DNA from: Rhypophila decipiens
Lineage: Eukaryota > Ascomycota > Sordariomycetes > Sordariales > Naviculisporaceae
Assembly (NCBI GenBank): GCA_033297075.1
Contig: MU858283.1
Location: forward strand, 1 to 52,636
Reading direction: 5' to 3'
Length of the DNA: 52,636 nt
This document shows, in pieces, positions 9,835-23,726 of the stretch. Made by a program: the position numbers and the translations under genes. Below the pieces are notes generated by a model. The model had not been told where the DNA came from and searched no databases. It saw nothing but the letters and a program-made list of their open reading frames with translations. Each line of letters opens with the position of its first letter. Position 1 is the stretch's first letter.

Positions 9835-11757
9835 TCAATGTGTGTCCGTACTACAACACATAAGACTCGCACAATTCCCACCACCACCTCCACAAACCAT
9901 CCGGCAGCACCCAGTTACATGAGCAGCATCCGAACCAACAACAACTCCTTGGGGCGGCTTGTCATTATCGACTTCAACTTGTCTCATCTTCTTCCCATCT
10001 GGAACCGCCACCGCCGTCTCGACAGAAACCGCGTCGACCGAGGCAGGAAGGAGGCTGCATGACTCGGGGCGCGAGGAGCTTCCAGAAGGGGAACTGCCAC
10101 CACCACCACCGCCCACAACAAACTCGGGTTGGAGGGTGACTGAATGGATCCCGTACGCATGCAGACACTCGCGGATGGTAGTTGCCTGGTCCATAAAGTC
10201 CACGAGGCGGCTACAGTCGCTCGATGAGACGACGACATGTGCGGACGCGACTGTCTTTTTTTGGTCGAGACGCCAGATGTGGAGTTCGTGGATTGAGTCG
10301 ATTCCTGGTATCTAAATTATGTGTGGCGATGATAATATGTGATTAGTCTCTTCAAATGATGGATCTACAAAGGTCTGGTACTGGCTGTGAATTAATTACC
10401 TTTTCAAGATCGTGCTTCACGTTGGCGAGGTTCATCCCGAGGGGTGAGCCTTGTAGCAGAATTGCGCCGCTGATCTTGACCAGCGGGAGGGCAGTCATGA
10501 AAATCATGAGTGAGATGACCACGCTGACCCCAGGGTCGGCATAGTATTTGCTGTCAGAGGCGAGGAACCACATGAACAGCGAGGCGACGATGATGCCGAC
10601 GTTGTTGATCGCATCGCCAATGACGTGAATCATGACTCCCATCATCCCGATATCCCGTTGTGCTGGAGGAGAGGACCGAGGTTTATTGTGTATGGCGTGC
10701 AGATGGCCTTTGTGCCTGTCAAGCAGCAGCTTGATTTTGGCACAGAGAGGGCTGGTTAGCAACTCGAATGAAAAAGGTCGGATGGATTTGTCTGACACGC
10801 AGCCCAACTCAACTCACAGCTGAAGGTTTTTGGCATGATGACTGAATTTTCGATTCTTCGTCTTCCAGGGGACGAGTCTCGACAAGAAGAGCGGGTTTCC
10901 CGTCATTGGCAGTATCTTCTATCGACGAGTGGTCAAGTCCAAGGCTGATTGTGTCAATCTCATATTCCAAGTGAGTGTCCAGCTTGTACTCGACGGGCGC
11001 TTCCTTGGCTGCTTGGCCACAGCTGTCATCGACAGTAGTACCATGATCATGATGGTGATGGTCAGAATGGCCGTGGCCATGATGTTCTATCCAGTCTGGT
11101 CAACAATCGAGCCACCAGAGGGATGAAAGCCATGCGGCCGACTTACCATGGAGAAAGCAAGCACTGATTATGTTCAAAGCAAGTCCAACGCAGCCCATTA
11201 TCAGTATCAGTTTCACATTTTCCACTTTTCTAAACACGATAAATCTTTCAATCGACTGAAAGAGGATGCTCAGTCCCAGGGTAAGGAGAAATACCCCATT
11301 GAAGAAGGCGCCTAGGGTCTGCGCCCTCTGCCAGCCGAACGTGAGCCACTGGGGCGATTCCGGCCGCTCTGAGATCTGGATGTTGCTCTCGTCAGTTGGC
11401 TGCCCAAGATGTGCGTCCATGGATGAGACGGTTCTCTCGTGGCGATGACGAGACTCACGAGAATAGCACTTAGGGCTACACTAAAGCTCAAGAGATCGTT
11501 CATCTATTTCCCAAACATCAGCACATACCAAACCATGGAGTCTTTGAGAAATCGAGTCAGGAATCTAACATAATGAAAGGAATCCGCCATGAGAGCCAAG
11601 CTGCCGGTTTTGAAGGCAACTGAGCATCTTGTCAGTTTATATCATCATCACAAATGTGGATGAATTGTGTCTGACCTGCAAGCTCGGTGACGAAGAAGGC
11701 GAACGATATCAGCATCGCCGCGGTGAGCCTTTGCTTCGCGCGTAGTTTGACTGCCAT
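9835..11757 (-). CDS. Cation diffusion facilitator, probable vacuolar zinc transporter (Zrc1/Cot1-like)
   Basis: Seven exons: 11757-11676, 11619-11570, 11503-11459, 11375-11147, 11086-10818, 10729-10400 and 10311-9835, giving 493 aa. CDF metal-site motifs are visible: HxxxD in ADSFHYMND (TM2) and HxxxD in HVIGDAINN (TM5). A His-rich loop (HHGHGHSDHHHHDHG) opens exon 5, as in zinc-moving members. The cytoplasmic C-terminal domain begins IPGIDSIHELHIWRLDQ. The tail is Gly-rich and ends in a Cys-rich segment, CCRMVC..NCASLMCC. Zrc1/Cot1 proteins load zinc (and cobalt) into the vacuole in exchange for protons, and I infer that role. The exon 4 acceptor has a second in-frame option 24 nt upstream, and the exon 6 acceptor is the least certain junction. 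Confidence 0.85.
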
Positions 11758-13008
11758 TTTCGACAGATGACGATATTTTTGTTTGGGTGCAGATTGGAGG
11801 CAGAATCAGTGTCTGTCGGCCTGGTCCGCCGAAGATGGTATGAGATTGGAGACCAGAGTCTACCTGGGACAACGGGTCTGAAAGGATCTCACAAACAACA
11901 GCAAGTTTGGAGAAGCTGGCCACGGTGGAGGGCAAGAAACGTCCTTGTCATGTGTGCCCCTTGAAAATCATCTGTCAAGCGTTTGACAAAAAAACGCATG
12001 AGAATTTGCCATCTCCCACGAGCACCAAAGAGCCCAGGAAATTGAAGTATTGATATTGGGATAGACGAGTAGTTTGCCATTCTTCCTCATCACAAGGGCG
12101 CACCTCGCCTGTCACGGAAGGGTTCGTTCTCCTTCCAGGGTCCCTAGGTGACACTTGACAACATGGTGGACGACCAAGGAAAGTGTGCGAAGGCGAGGTC
12201 TTTGCGGCCGAGGCATCCATCCGTACGAGCCAGGCTTTTTACAACACGTCCAGTCAGATTGCCAAGTCGTCAAGATTCTGCTGCTGGCAGGGGCTTTTTT
12301 GGTCCCTGTTCCATTGTACAAGTTTTCGTTCCGTCCAGCCATTTCATCCGCTCTTCTGGATTAGTCCACATTTGAAGGCTCGTGCCTGTCTTTGATGATA
12401 CAGAACAGCGGAAGAGCAGGAGAGGTTTGAGATTTCATGTCGTGATGGGGTCACTGGATTGTGGCCTGGCCATGGACAGGTGGATGGGGTACGGGTGAGA
12501 AGGACCATGATACGTGACACATTTCGGCATGCTCAAGAACCTGTGATCAGTTGTGGGTCTAGAACTCTAGGTAGGGTAAGGTATTTGTTGAGGTGCGCTT
12601 TCCTATTTTCCTTCCCCTTACAAGTGACCCCCCAGTTACCTTGACGCTCGCAACTTGCTTATCGCCGAGGAATTCCCAACCCACCTGTGTCAAAACAGTT
12701 ATATTCCCCGGACTAACAACCGTGGAATGGTGTAATTATAAGCCGCTGTGTGTTGTGATCGATGCTATTATCTGCCATCTAAAACTAGCCACACACAGCC
12801 AAGCCATCGACACAAGAAAGAAAGACAAAGAAAATATAAGTAAAAAACCTGCCCTCTAACGGACTCGCTATCTTATGCAAAGGGGTATTAAAACTAGTGA
12901 CAAATACATGGCCCCGATAGAATAGTAATATAAAAGTGATATGGTGTACTGTACACCCCTGCTCCTGCTCCTGCTCGTCGTCGTCGTGCCCCAGTCAGCC
13001 AAGCCACA
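11758..13008. other. Intergenic region between CDF and CSF1 genes
   Basis: This holds the upstream region of the minus-strand CDF gene and, from about 12900, the 3' flank of the minus-strand CSF1 gene. I see no gene. The open frames present are short and without recognisable motifs. Confidence 0.5.
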
Positions 13009-16000
13009 TCACGACGACCCCAAAATCCTCGAATACGCGTCCTCCACCTCCCCCGCCAGCTCGAGCAAGCTAACAATAACGATCTGGTGCGTGAGATTGG
13101 GCAATCTATCCCGGTTCAACCCAATCCATTCCAGCGGAGGCGTGGCCTCGCCCATGTCGCGCAGCTGCGGCGTCTCAATGATGGCCGGTTCCAATGCCGT
13201 GTACACATACTTGGACTGCGGCACCTTCACCTCTGCCGTGATTTTGTTTGTCTGGTGTTCCGCATCTTGCTGCTTCCCAGGCAGCGCCAGCGCTAGCGAA
13301 TCCTTTCTCTGCTTCTCCTCGTCCGGGCTCTCGGGAACACCAGTCACGCGGATGGCCGTGACCGGAGCAATCTCTTTGCCCCATACGCGCGCCAGGGCCT
13401 TGGAGTGATTCGCCCACATGCCTCGGATAAAGCTGATGCGGCTGTAGTTCCAGCCGACCTCTACCTTGCCCTCGAAGGCGCTCTTGAAGATGTAGTCGAT
13501 CTGTCTAGAATCGGGTTCCTGCCAGGTCTGCATCACAGCCTCGACCCGGGGCACCTTCAGGATTGTGCCACCGCGCGAGCCGGTAGCGCTCTGTACGACG
13601 TCTTCCACTGATAGCTTGCTCGCCGTCTTGGGGGCTCCCACGGTCCGTACACCCGCGAGCCCAATGCGAAGTTGACCGAGCGTAAGGCCAAGAATGCTGT
13701 GAATCCGGCGGTCCTCGATGCTGGCGGCAAAGCGAGCTTGCGCATTCAGAGCCTCCATCTTGAAGACTTGGTGATCAGAGAAAGTGCTGGGGAACACGCC
13801 AAGGTTCAGTTTCTGGAGCGTCACAACCACATCAGTGTCTAGCGAGATGGGCGACTTGAGGAGCGCCTCATCCTCTGGACTTTTGCTGGCAAGGCCAAGT
13901 CGATGCATCACGGCCCCGGGAGATGTGACCGATTTTCTCTTCAGATACCTCTCAATCTCCTTGAGGGAGGATTCAAAGTTGGCCTTTCGCTCCTGCACCA
14001 GTTTCAGGAATGCCTGGTACAGGGCAACACCCTGAGCAGCCGAACTGGTCGTACCAAAGATCTGCACCGCCTCCCCATCAAATTCGGCGACAAGCCTGTC
14101 TCCGGTCCCTTCGCGGGCCCGCACGTTATACATGAGGAAATCCAAAGATGTAATATCCGCTATGAGGAAGGCCTGGTAGTCGAATGCGGCCTTGACACGG
14201 AACTGGCTGAAGCCGACAGATGCCTGAATCATGGGTGTCTCGTTCAACGCCTGTTCACGCTCAGGCCATTGAATCGAGGTCCGCAGCTTGAAGTTCTGCA
14301 ACGCGACGAAACCGCTCATACGGCCAGTGCTTTCCACGCCGATCATGTCAAAGCCGAGACAGAGGTTCTGTTCCCAGTCTGAAGTCTTCTTGGACGACAC
14401 CCAAAACTCAGTGATGGAGAAGGTGGATTTCCCAAGGGCTTGTCCGAGGTCTAATACGATCCTCAGAGCCTGGATAGAGATGGTTGCCGTCCAGGGAAAG
14501 GCGGCTGTCGCTGCGACCTGTTGGTAGCGCTGCACAAGATGGCCCTGAGATGTCTCTGTGACCAACTTGGCGGCTGGGGCAGCAGTTTCGGTTTTTATGC
14601 CTCGCGGGAGCCAAATCTCGCGGAACAGCAAAAAGTCTTGAAGCTGTTTGGCATTAATGGAGACATCCATTGGGCTAACTTTGAGAATTGCTGACACGCC
14701 ATTGGTGCCGCTGACATGCTTGCTGTTCATCAGAGATAGAACGATGGATTCGACTTTGAAGCTGCCTGTGGACTCTCTGGAGTAGACATGCTGAACCGAA
14801 GCTTGTAGGTTGGTAAAGGCGCCCGAGATGGCAAAGAAATTGCCCTGCTCCGTGGATCGGACTGTATGGGCAGTCAAGTAAACATCCTCAAAACTGGCTG
14901 TGGCTGCGACGCGAGCAATAGGCTGACAGCTCAGCGAAAACTCCTGTCTGCATATACGCAGGCCCAGGTTGAGCTTCATGCGGCCCAGCACCGCGGTCGG
15001 GTCTGCGGTACGGATCTTGTCCTCGTCGCCGGTTTCGTCTTCAACCACGGGCTGCTGCGGGGCCGACGAAGGAGATTTTTCTTCCTCGTCGTGACTGCTG
15101 ACTACCGCCTTCACGCTGTTACTGATATCCATGATCAAAGGGACCACAGAAGGATACAAGATATTGCTCGATGCATCGATCTTGACCTCAGCGTACAAAG
15201 ACGGGTCCTCTCGACCGCTGTCTCTGTATTCCACTTTCAAGGCCAGACCAGGGGATCGAAGGGCCGTGCTTGTTGTGCCATCTTCTTGTCCAAACTGGCC
15301 GTATTTTCCGGGCAGGTGTGATCTCGGATTCGCTGCCGAGAAAACAAATGCATCTCCTTGCTTCTTGGCCATCAGGTGCACAATCGCGCCTCCGAAATCA
15401 GCATCGACTGACAGGAACTCCAACCTCCTGCTCCCGAGCAAGCCGCCTTTTCGTACCGGGTCAGAGTCCTGCTCAGAGGCTACCGGATCTCGTGCGGGAG
15501 CTGCATAGCTCCAATTTTGAGACGCTTGCTGCACGTTTTGGATGGAGAGCCGGATGGAATCGTTCAGATTGGCGGCCGGAATGATGAACCCAGACGTCAA
15601 ACGGATATCCAACGACTTGCCTGCAGCCTGGAACGCCAGTCTGCGGGCATCGGGCGTGGACACGTAGGCGATTTTGAAAATGACCTCGGGGAGCAAGGCA
15701 GAATTGGGAGATCGCAATCTCTTGTCTTGCAAAGCCGATATCATCTGGAGCTGGAGGTTCTCTATGGTCAACCTGGCTGAGTTTCTCGTTCTAGTCCCAA
15801 ACTCTATCCTTTGGAGAGAGAGAACAAGGTCTTGTTCCTCGTCGGTTGCATGGTCGTCAAGGCTATTGACGAGCCATGCGATTTGTATGTTGTGTATTTC
15901 GAGCGTATACGTAATTGAGGACAAAAATGCGTCAATGATATCGGCTTCCTCCTCCTGTTCCGTGTCGTTGATGGCAATGCGCGGCTTCGATTGCCTGAGC

Positions 16001-19000
16001 TTCCTAAGATATTCCATCTCTCGAGATGTATCAAGGTCCTTGATCTTGTCCCCCATGTAACCAAGAACATCGACCATCGTGGACACGGTGTCCGGAGACA
16101 GGTTGACCTCGAACGCATCACTTTTGACATGGAAGAACTTTCTTTCTTGGCCGTCTTCGCAAGACCTCGAAGAGGCTGTGATAATGGCACCGAAGCCCAG
16201 ATTGCCACAAGAGCTCATGGCTTCGGCAGTTCCCTTCTGGACCTCAAAGGCAATGTGCCGCAGTTCTGCGTGGATTTCGGGAAAGTCAAGAATCGGACCA
16301 TGGTGTTCATGACGGTTGGACATGCTCAGATGGATGTGGTCTAACGCAAACGAGATATGGGCAATCGGAGCTGCCTTGGACTCGAGCGGACTGTTTCCGA
16401 AAACTTCCAGGCCGGCAAAGGTCAAGTGGACATCGTACGCCAGGCTCAAGGCCGCCGACTTTGGATTTTCAGCGACTGGCGCTTGGCCATCACCCAGTAC
16501 CTCGGTGGCATGTTCTTGGATGATCTTGCCCTGATGTTGCAGTTCGTTGATAGCATTGGAGATTTCAGGTCGATTCAGCGCCGAGAGGAGACTGTGCACG
16601 GCCGAGGCATCCAGCTGTATCAGCTCGACCGACGCAAAGACGCTAACCGAGTGTTCTGCCTGATCCATATGACTTCTTATTCGGCCATTGGTAGGAGGTA
16701 TCTGGAGAAGAGAGATACTCCGGGAGACGTTGTTGACTTTTGTCTGCATTTCGTGTGAGTTCTCTTTTATGTCAAAGTCGAAGATGATTTCTGTGCCAAA
16801 ATCAGCTGCCATAGCTATCCTAGCCACTGTCCCGTTCACAGTGTACGTCAGCGAGCGAAGAAGCGGCAGGCTTATGGTGTACTCGTCCATGAACATGGCA
16901 ACGTTCACCCTGAAGGCAGATAGCCCATCTGTCATCTTCTTGCTAGGCAGTTTCGGCTTGGCAGGCGAGGGCATGGACTTGTTCAGCCTGTAAAGCTGCG
17001 CAACCTCATCTCGGACTACCAGATCAATTACTTCTGCAATATTGATTGGATCTTGCTTCACGATCAGGCTCATATATTTGCTGCTAGCCGTCGCCTTGAC
17101 GGTGTGGCAGTCTTTTGCGTCGTTCTTTTGTACCTCATGCGAGATGAATACACTGGGATTCTTCAGATTGAGCTTGCCAATGCTCTGCGAGTGGCTCCGA
17201 AGACTAGACGTCACCGAATCGCAACTCAGGATAAGATTCGAATCCACTAGGCTGTCGGACCTCGTCTTTAGCAGCAGAGAAGCTTTCAAACCGTCACTGA
17301 AGGAAGAAACATGAAGGTTGATAGCCTCCAAGCTGACCGATCCGCGTCCGAGAGCCAATACGCAATGGATTGTATGCTCCTGAGATATTTTGTGGGAAGC
17401 CGCGTTCAGAGGCTGTCGAGTATGGTCATGGTCGGGTTGTTGAGTCTGCATTCTGTTGGCCAATGTGAGAATGCTCCCTGCCAATTCGCACAACTCCCAG
17501 TTGAGGTTGACAGCAGCGTCTCCACAGTAGACATTCAAGACAGTGATTCGGTCATTCAACTTGTCTGGACCCTCGGCATGAGCTGTGGACCGAGTCGGCT
17601 TGGTCTCACATCTCGCCGTAAGGTCCAAAACGCTAACTTCATTCTGTTTTGGTCCAGGATCGAGAACAAACCCAACCTGCCTTACTCTCAAAGCAGCCAA
17701 AACAGGCGTGCCCGATGAGCTTGGCTTTGAAACATCCGCAGGGGACCCAAAGATACCATTCAAGAGGACGCTCTCTGAGAGGTTGTCAAGATCCCAGCTC
17801 CGCCACTTCTCAAAAGCCGTTGTGATTTCCTGTCGAAGCCCAGATGGTACATCTTCGGACTGATTCAGGCAAGCATATTTGATATGTTCCTTCTCGCTTG
17901 GGCTTTGTATCGTCCACATCTGACGGAGGCGCATGATGAGCTTCCAAGAATCAAATGTCCTGATATGTTGTCGTGCTGATCGCAACACGGCAGAAGGACG
18001 AATCAGGAACGCTGGGTCTGGGGAATCTTGTCCGATGCCTACTAATCGTCGAACCAAGCGCTTCGTCACGCTCTTTTCTTGGAGTGACGTTTCAGCAAAG
18101 AGCTTCTCGAGGTCAGATGCCAAGACGCCAGTGCGGTGTATCAACAAGGCGAGATAGTCAATCTTCTCTGACGAAGTGCTGGCTTGGATGCTTCCGACGT
18201 CGATGTCGAGATAGGTGAGGTCCCGGGTACCCATCGATGCCATCACGTTCTCAATCTTGCCAAGCACGGCCGCTTGAGAACCGTCCATACCACAAACTCT
18301 TTCCGACGCTGTCAACGATGCTGACTTGAGCCTGGCATGGAACGAAAGGCGAGATTCTTTCTTGTCCGGTTTAAATGCATCCTTCCATCTTTCTTCAGAC
18401 CGAGCTGAAAGCGCAAGCTTTACAAGTGAAAGATCATACTGGTCCTGCTCTTCAGCCCTAGGCTCAGGAGACTCCAAGTCAGGGCAGTTGATAAATCGAA
18501 CATCAGCATGCGGGACTCTGACAAGGAAATCGTTGACTTGGCCTCTCATTTTGGCTTTCTTCTGCATACCAAAGATCTCTTTCACAGCATCTACTTGGAG
18601 GGAATCCAGGATGTCGTCTGGATCAGAGGCTTGTAGAGCAGACAATAGAGACACCACATGTCGTAATGAAGTAGGGTTGCAAAAGGCTGTCAGTCCAAGA
18701 GGCATTTCTAGGAGAATGCTGGAATATGCGCAATCCTCGCTGAGGTTATTCGGATCTATGTCATTAAGGTCAAAGCTGGTTGACGAGGAATTTGACCCGT
18801 CATTGCCATCATCGGCGTCCTGCTCAATGGTTGGAATCATGGCATCTTCGTAGTGTGGCGCGGCATCCTCTAGAGGAAAATAGGGTGCAAAATATGGGCT
18901 GGAGAAAGCAACGGTATTGTGATGGACATCTTGACGATCATTGCGGTCACCCGAGGCGCTGTAGAACGCAGAGTGCCTTGTTGATGAAGAAAAGTCTCGG

Positions 19001-22000
19001 GCATGCATTCCTGGGACTTTATTGCCTGCGGATGCTTGTCTGACCGAGGTTAGTGTCTGAAGATGCTCACTTGGCCGCAGCCTGGTGCTTGGCGGTTTGG
19101 TACCGTGAGGTCTCAAGATACTGCTTTGGGTAGAGCTTGCCAGCGATAGGAATGAGCTCTTGTTGCGCAAGCTTTGTGTCCGCCGCGAAGACCGGGCCGA
19201 ACTCAGACTTTTCCCATCGATCTCGGTGTTCACTGATTTAGTTGGTAATGGGATCGGCGGGACGCTTTGGGCCGGGGGAGCGACAGGGTCAGGGACGGCT
19301 TCGCCCATGAATTCGGGGAACAGCAAAAATTGAGCCCTGTGCGTGCGTTGGTCTTCGCGGCGCACCAATTCCTGTTGCAGCTTCCTCTCGGCAGAGAAAT
19401 TGACTTTCCTACCAATTATCGACAGAGACAAGCTGGTTTCGACCAGGGCATGTGTCTCAACGTGGTTATTTGGCCGCAGTTTGTGCCTCGTGGCCGATTC
19501 GGCATTCACACAAGACAGCTTGATGTCGGGGACTTTTATGTCAGCCCTCCTTGAATAGTGAGATCGGGCCCAGTCGTTAAAGTTGACGCTGATCTCCCCG
19601 GCTGAGAGGAGAAAGGCAGCCTCCTCGACATGAACCCAAAGGCAGAGGGATTTTACCGCTACGCGAAGAAACGTGATATCGTAGAGAATGATCGAGGAGG
19701 CATAGATCAGCGCGTTTTCTTCGTCATCGAAGGAAAACCCGAACGAACTGCCTGCTTTCATCAGCGTGGTAAGAAAGTCTGTGGTGCACTCTCCGCTGAC
19801 TGCACCGGCGGATATGTCCCAGTTACACATGTACGTCGGTTCTGACGGCGGCAATCCGAATAAGCGATGGCCATAGATGCTGAGGCCGTCGACGAATATA
19901 TGCGTGCTTGTCGTCACGCTGATGGGGGTCTCAGCCCCCGAATCCCGGCTCCCGAGAGAAAGGTTCAGGGGAGCTATGGCCAACTCCATCTCCATGTAGT
20001 AATTGGTGAAGCGCAAATCAAGCGCAATACATGCCGTGTCAATCTGAACGTGACGGCGGGAAGAATAAAGGCCGGCCGGAAGCAGAATTTTGGGGTCGTC
20101 GGCCCTGAGACTGAGGATCACATCAAGATCGTTGGACTTCTTGGGTGGTGGTTTGTTGGCCAGCTCTGCTTCCGGCTTGCTCTCCTTCAGCCGAAGAACA
20201 TCCTGATACTCCTCCAATGTCTTGAAATGAACATCATCGCCGAAGTAGTTGTCTTTGACCTTCAAGAAATAGCGGACAACAAACCCAAACACGGTGAGAA
20301 CGGGAGACTGCCCGGAAACGTTCACCAGCAACGTATCTGTATTGGATGGCGATGTGGTCGAATTGTATTGGTAGGTACCGTCTATCACGAGATTCTCCAG
20401 ATGACTGATTTCTGGCGAATCCAGGAACGAAGCCTGGGTGTTCCAAGAAGGAACATGCAAGTCAATCGACGCAGTCTCAGCTCGGACGTCGAAGGGGATT
20501 TCGTTCTTGCTGGGCCTGTAAACATCAATAGGTATGCACGTCTTGACCTGGAGGAGTGGGCTTCCAATGACCAGATACGTGTTGTCCTCAAGATCGGTCG
20601 GGTTGTCGACAATGTTGGCATCATTGAGGTTCATGTATAGACGAAGATTGTGAAGCTGAAAGTTGACATGGTACTTGAAGGGCGTGAAGACCAAGTACTC
20701 CGCAGGCGGCCCGCTTGCCCAGTCATCAACCAAATCAGTGAGAAGGAAGATGTGCTCACGAAGCAGGAACAGCTCAAGATCTTGGCTGCCGATCTTGAAA
20801 TGCCACCGACGCATCGCGTTCCATCCTAGAGGCGTTGAGAGGTCGCAAGATATACTTTGGCGACCCGACCTCCACAGAAGTTCGTGATTTACGCTGCTCG
20901 ATATCTCTGTAGAGGGCAAATCGAGATCCAGTGACGTCGAATATCCAGACTTGCCAGCGACCATGTCCATCGTGTATGAGATGGTAGCATTAGCGGCAAT
21001 TTTGATGTCAAGCCAACCAAAAGGTCGCTGGTGAACTGTTGCTGGTTGGTTTGATTTCTTTGACCGACCCCAGCCTTTTCGACCATCAGCCCCACGCCGA
21101 GAGGTCGGCGTAGGCTCCTTGCCTTTCCACTTCCAGTTCTTGGACTCTTCGCGAAGAGGAACACGCAGGGTCACAGTATCCTCAAGTTCGACATAGAGCT
21201 TGAACTGAGTAGCCACGCGGTAGGCGCCCGGGGAAAGACGTCGAGCCGGCACGGCGTCTCTACACAGGCTCGGGACAAATGTTCGCTGGAGGTCTGCACG
21301 TTGTCGATCTGCCCATGGCCCGTAATTGATCGAGCCTCCCTTGACCGACAATTGAATCGACCAGGCTGGCGGCACATCTCCGTTTATATTAGAGAGCATC
21401 TCAGGCGTCTTGTCCCGAGACTCCGAAAGAGGTGGGACCTTGCTTACGACATCCCAGAATATTGTAAGCGTGGCTTCAGGGCTATCCAATATGGTCGGTT
21501 CTGCAGCGTACTCGTAGGTTGCCCACCTAGACTTTTGGTCCTCCGTCTCTTCATAAAGATATCTCGACAGCCCTTGCCAGCGTGTCGAGCCCGAGAGATG
21601 ACTCGCTGCAGTGTCAATACCTCTGCCCGAATCCGCCGCAGACGCATCGATATTCCGCTTCCAGTACGGTACACGCTTTCGAACAAATGCAAGTGCTTTG
21701 CGTCTCATCTGGCCGAATGAAAAGTGATTAGCCTGAGGATAGGCTCCTTGAGCAGTTTGCCTGTCCCGAACTGCTCGAGTAGCTTGATCCTCTTTGAAAT
21801 CCTGGTTCTCTTTCATTTGTATCACCGGATGGTTGAATTTGAATCGGAAAAACTGCCGGTACGGGTCCGGTGTTTTGGTCTCCGAGGCATCGACCTCGCC
21901 TGACATTGACTCTGCCTTTACAATCAAAATCGCTTTCGTATTCTCGTTTCCCACCACCACAGCTGCCTTGTCACAAACGAGGTGGATCGGAAGCAGCTGC

Positions 22001-22849
22001 AAGAAGAGCGGCAGAGCCTCATCCGACGCCGTCTCGTTACGTCCCTCAGAGTCATACGAGTCTATGCTCGCGACTCGTGTCTCATTGGTATCAATTGGGT
22101 CACGCCCGCTCTCGTCAAAAACATCACCCGATGCTTCATATCTCCTTGGCCGTCTTATCCTTGGCTTGGCTGTTTCCCCTTCATCATCATCCTCGTCATC
22201 AGGCCTCGAGGCCGGTTCGTCCGCCACCTCCCGTGGCTCTGTCAACCCTGCAAGGACCGAGTCATAGGCCGGCGTTCGATTATAGATGAACCACTCCAAC
22301 CCTGAGATCGAGACGTTGACTCGGCATGGAAGCTTCTCAGAGGTCTTAGCGGTTGTATCTTCTCCAGCTCCTTCAGCCTTCCTACTCGAAATGTGAACCT
22401 CCCGCACCCTACGCAACCAGTAGGCCCACGTGATATGCCCATGCTGTACGAGGATCGTTTCGTTATTGCCGTGATATCGTAGCCCGGTGAAGAATATGCG
22501 ACCGGCGAGGAGCGATATCTGAATAGCTTGTATGTCGATGTAGACCCGGTACTGGTGCCATGTCCATGTTCTCAATGCCCACGACACGACGGAGGCAAAG
22601 AGACGATTGAAGTACAAGAGAGAGAATATCGAGCTGCAAGAAAGTTAGCGACCTACAAGGTTGGCCCGCGTGTCGTCGCCATTCGACATACAGTACTCCG
22701 GACCCGATCAGGGCACCTAGAAACCAACTGTAAGACGAGAAGTTAGCCTTTGCCCGGTGATGAGAATGGTCTGCCGCGGCTAGAAAATATCAAACGCACG
22801 CATTGAAAACTACCCCTTCGGCTTGGACAGCATCCCCAGGGGTGGCCAT
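13009..22849 (-). CDS. CSF1: Csf1 / BLTP1 (KIAA1109) family bridge-like lipid transfer protein
   Basis: Three exons: 22849-22800, 22727-22692 and 22633-13009, giving 3236 aa. The two short 5' exons supply the membrane anchor: MATPGDAVQAEGVVFN, then a hydrophobic helix AWFLGALIGSGVLSIFSLLY (about residues 17-36), joined in frame to FNRLFASVVSWALRTW in the large exon. The family signature ISLLAGRIFFTGLRYHGNNE follows, then YITW-type sequence (HITWAYWL). Length is near that of yeast Csf1 (about 2960 aa) and longer-bodied fungal homologues. The family forms a long hydrophobic groove that moves lipids between the ER and other membranes; yeast csf1 mutants are cold-sensitive and affected in GPI-anchor lipid supply. 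It is divergent from the DUF300 gene, 877 bp away. Taking only the large open frame would lose the anchor. Confidence 0.92.
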
Positions 22850-23726
22850 TTTTTCCAGTTCCTAGACTTGGAATTCGCGGTCGATTCGTGCCTCGATTCC
22901 TCCCACCACGGCACGCCCGAGGGAAAGGGAAGTCATGTATGGAGTTGTTCCGTCCAGGAACGAAGATGCAAAAGTTAGTATTATGCCATGTCAATTGACC
23001 AGACGGAAAGTAGTGTATTCCTGTGGCTCGCTGCGGTCTTGGTCTTTGTGGTGAATCGCGTTGCGGTTGTCCATACAGGTACATGAAGCACCGCTACGGC
23101 CTATTGTATTTACGAGAAATGCCATGCACAGTACCCACTTTTTCCAGCACCCTCAACCGCCTGGCAGAAATGGACCGAGGTCCTTTCAATCCTCAACGCT
23201 GATGTATTTTGCCTGTACTACGTACAGTACTCAAGATAGGTAGTTCGGATATGGAACTGTTATTTTACCTCTAAACGACTAAAAGCCTGACGAGATGAGC
23301 AACTGTTGACTGCACCGACCCCCGTGCAGTACGGATAGGTGGCATAGGTACCGACTTACATGTAAAGCTACACCCCGGCCCGGCCCCGCCCGCGTACATT
23401 ACACAAACCGGTATCCGTACTGCGTATGTATTATACCGACCTCGAGCTGCGAAGGCCACGCGGAAGCGATCCAGTTCGGAGGAACCAGCCAATCCATTGC
23501 GCGTTACACAAGCTCGTACCCTCCTGATAGCAAGAAGCTTGAGAGGCGCATCCGCCGCATCGTCGTCATATCTTGGGCAAGCAGTCGCTCCCACTACGAC
23601 ATAGATTACCCCATCCTTCCTGCCGTTATTTTTGTCTTTCTATCTGCACCAAGGCCAACAAACATGTTCTAGCCCAAACATCTGTTTCGCTCACCGCAAC
23701 CAACCCACTCGAGACCGGCCATCAAT
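22850..23726. promoter_or_regulatory. Divergent promoter region between CSF1 and the DUF300 gene
   Basis: These 877 bp separate two divergent start codons and must hold both promoters. I see no obvious TATA box or palindromic operator. A TACGGATA motif lies at 23330 and TAGGTAG near 23236. No gene is visible. Confidence 0.5.
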
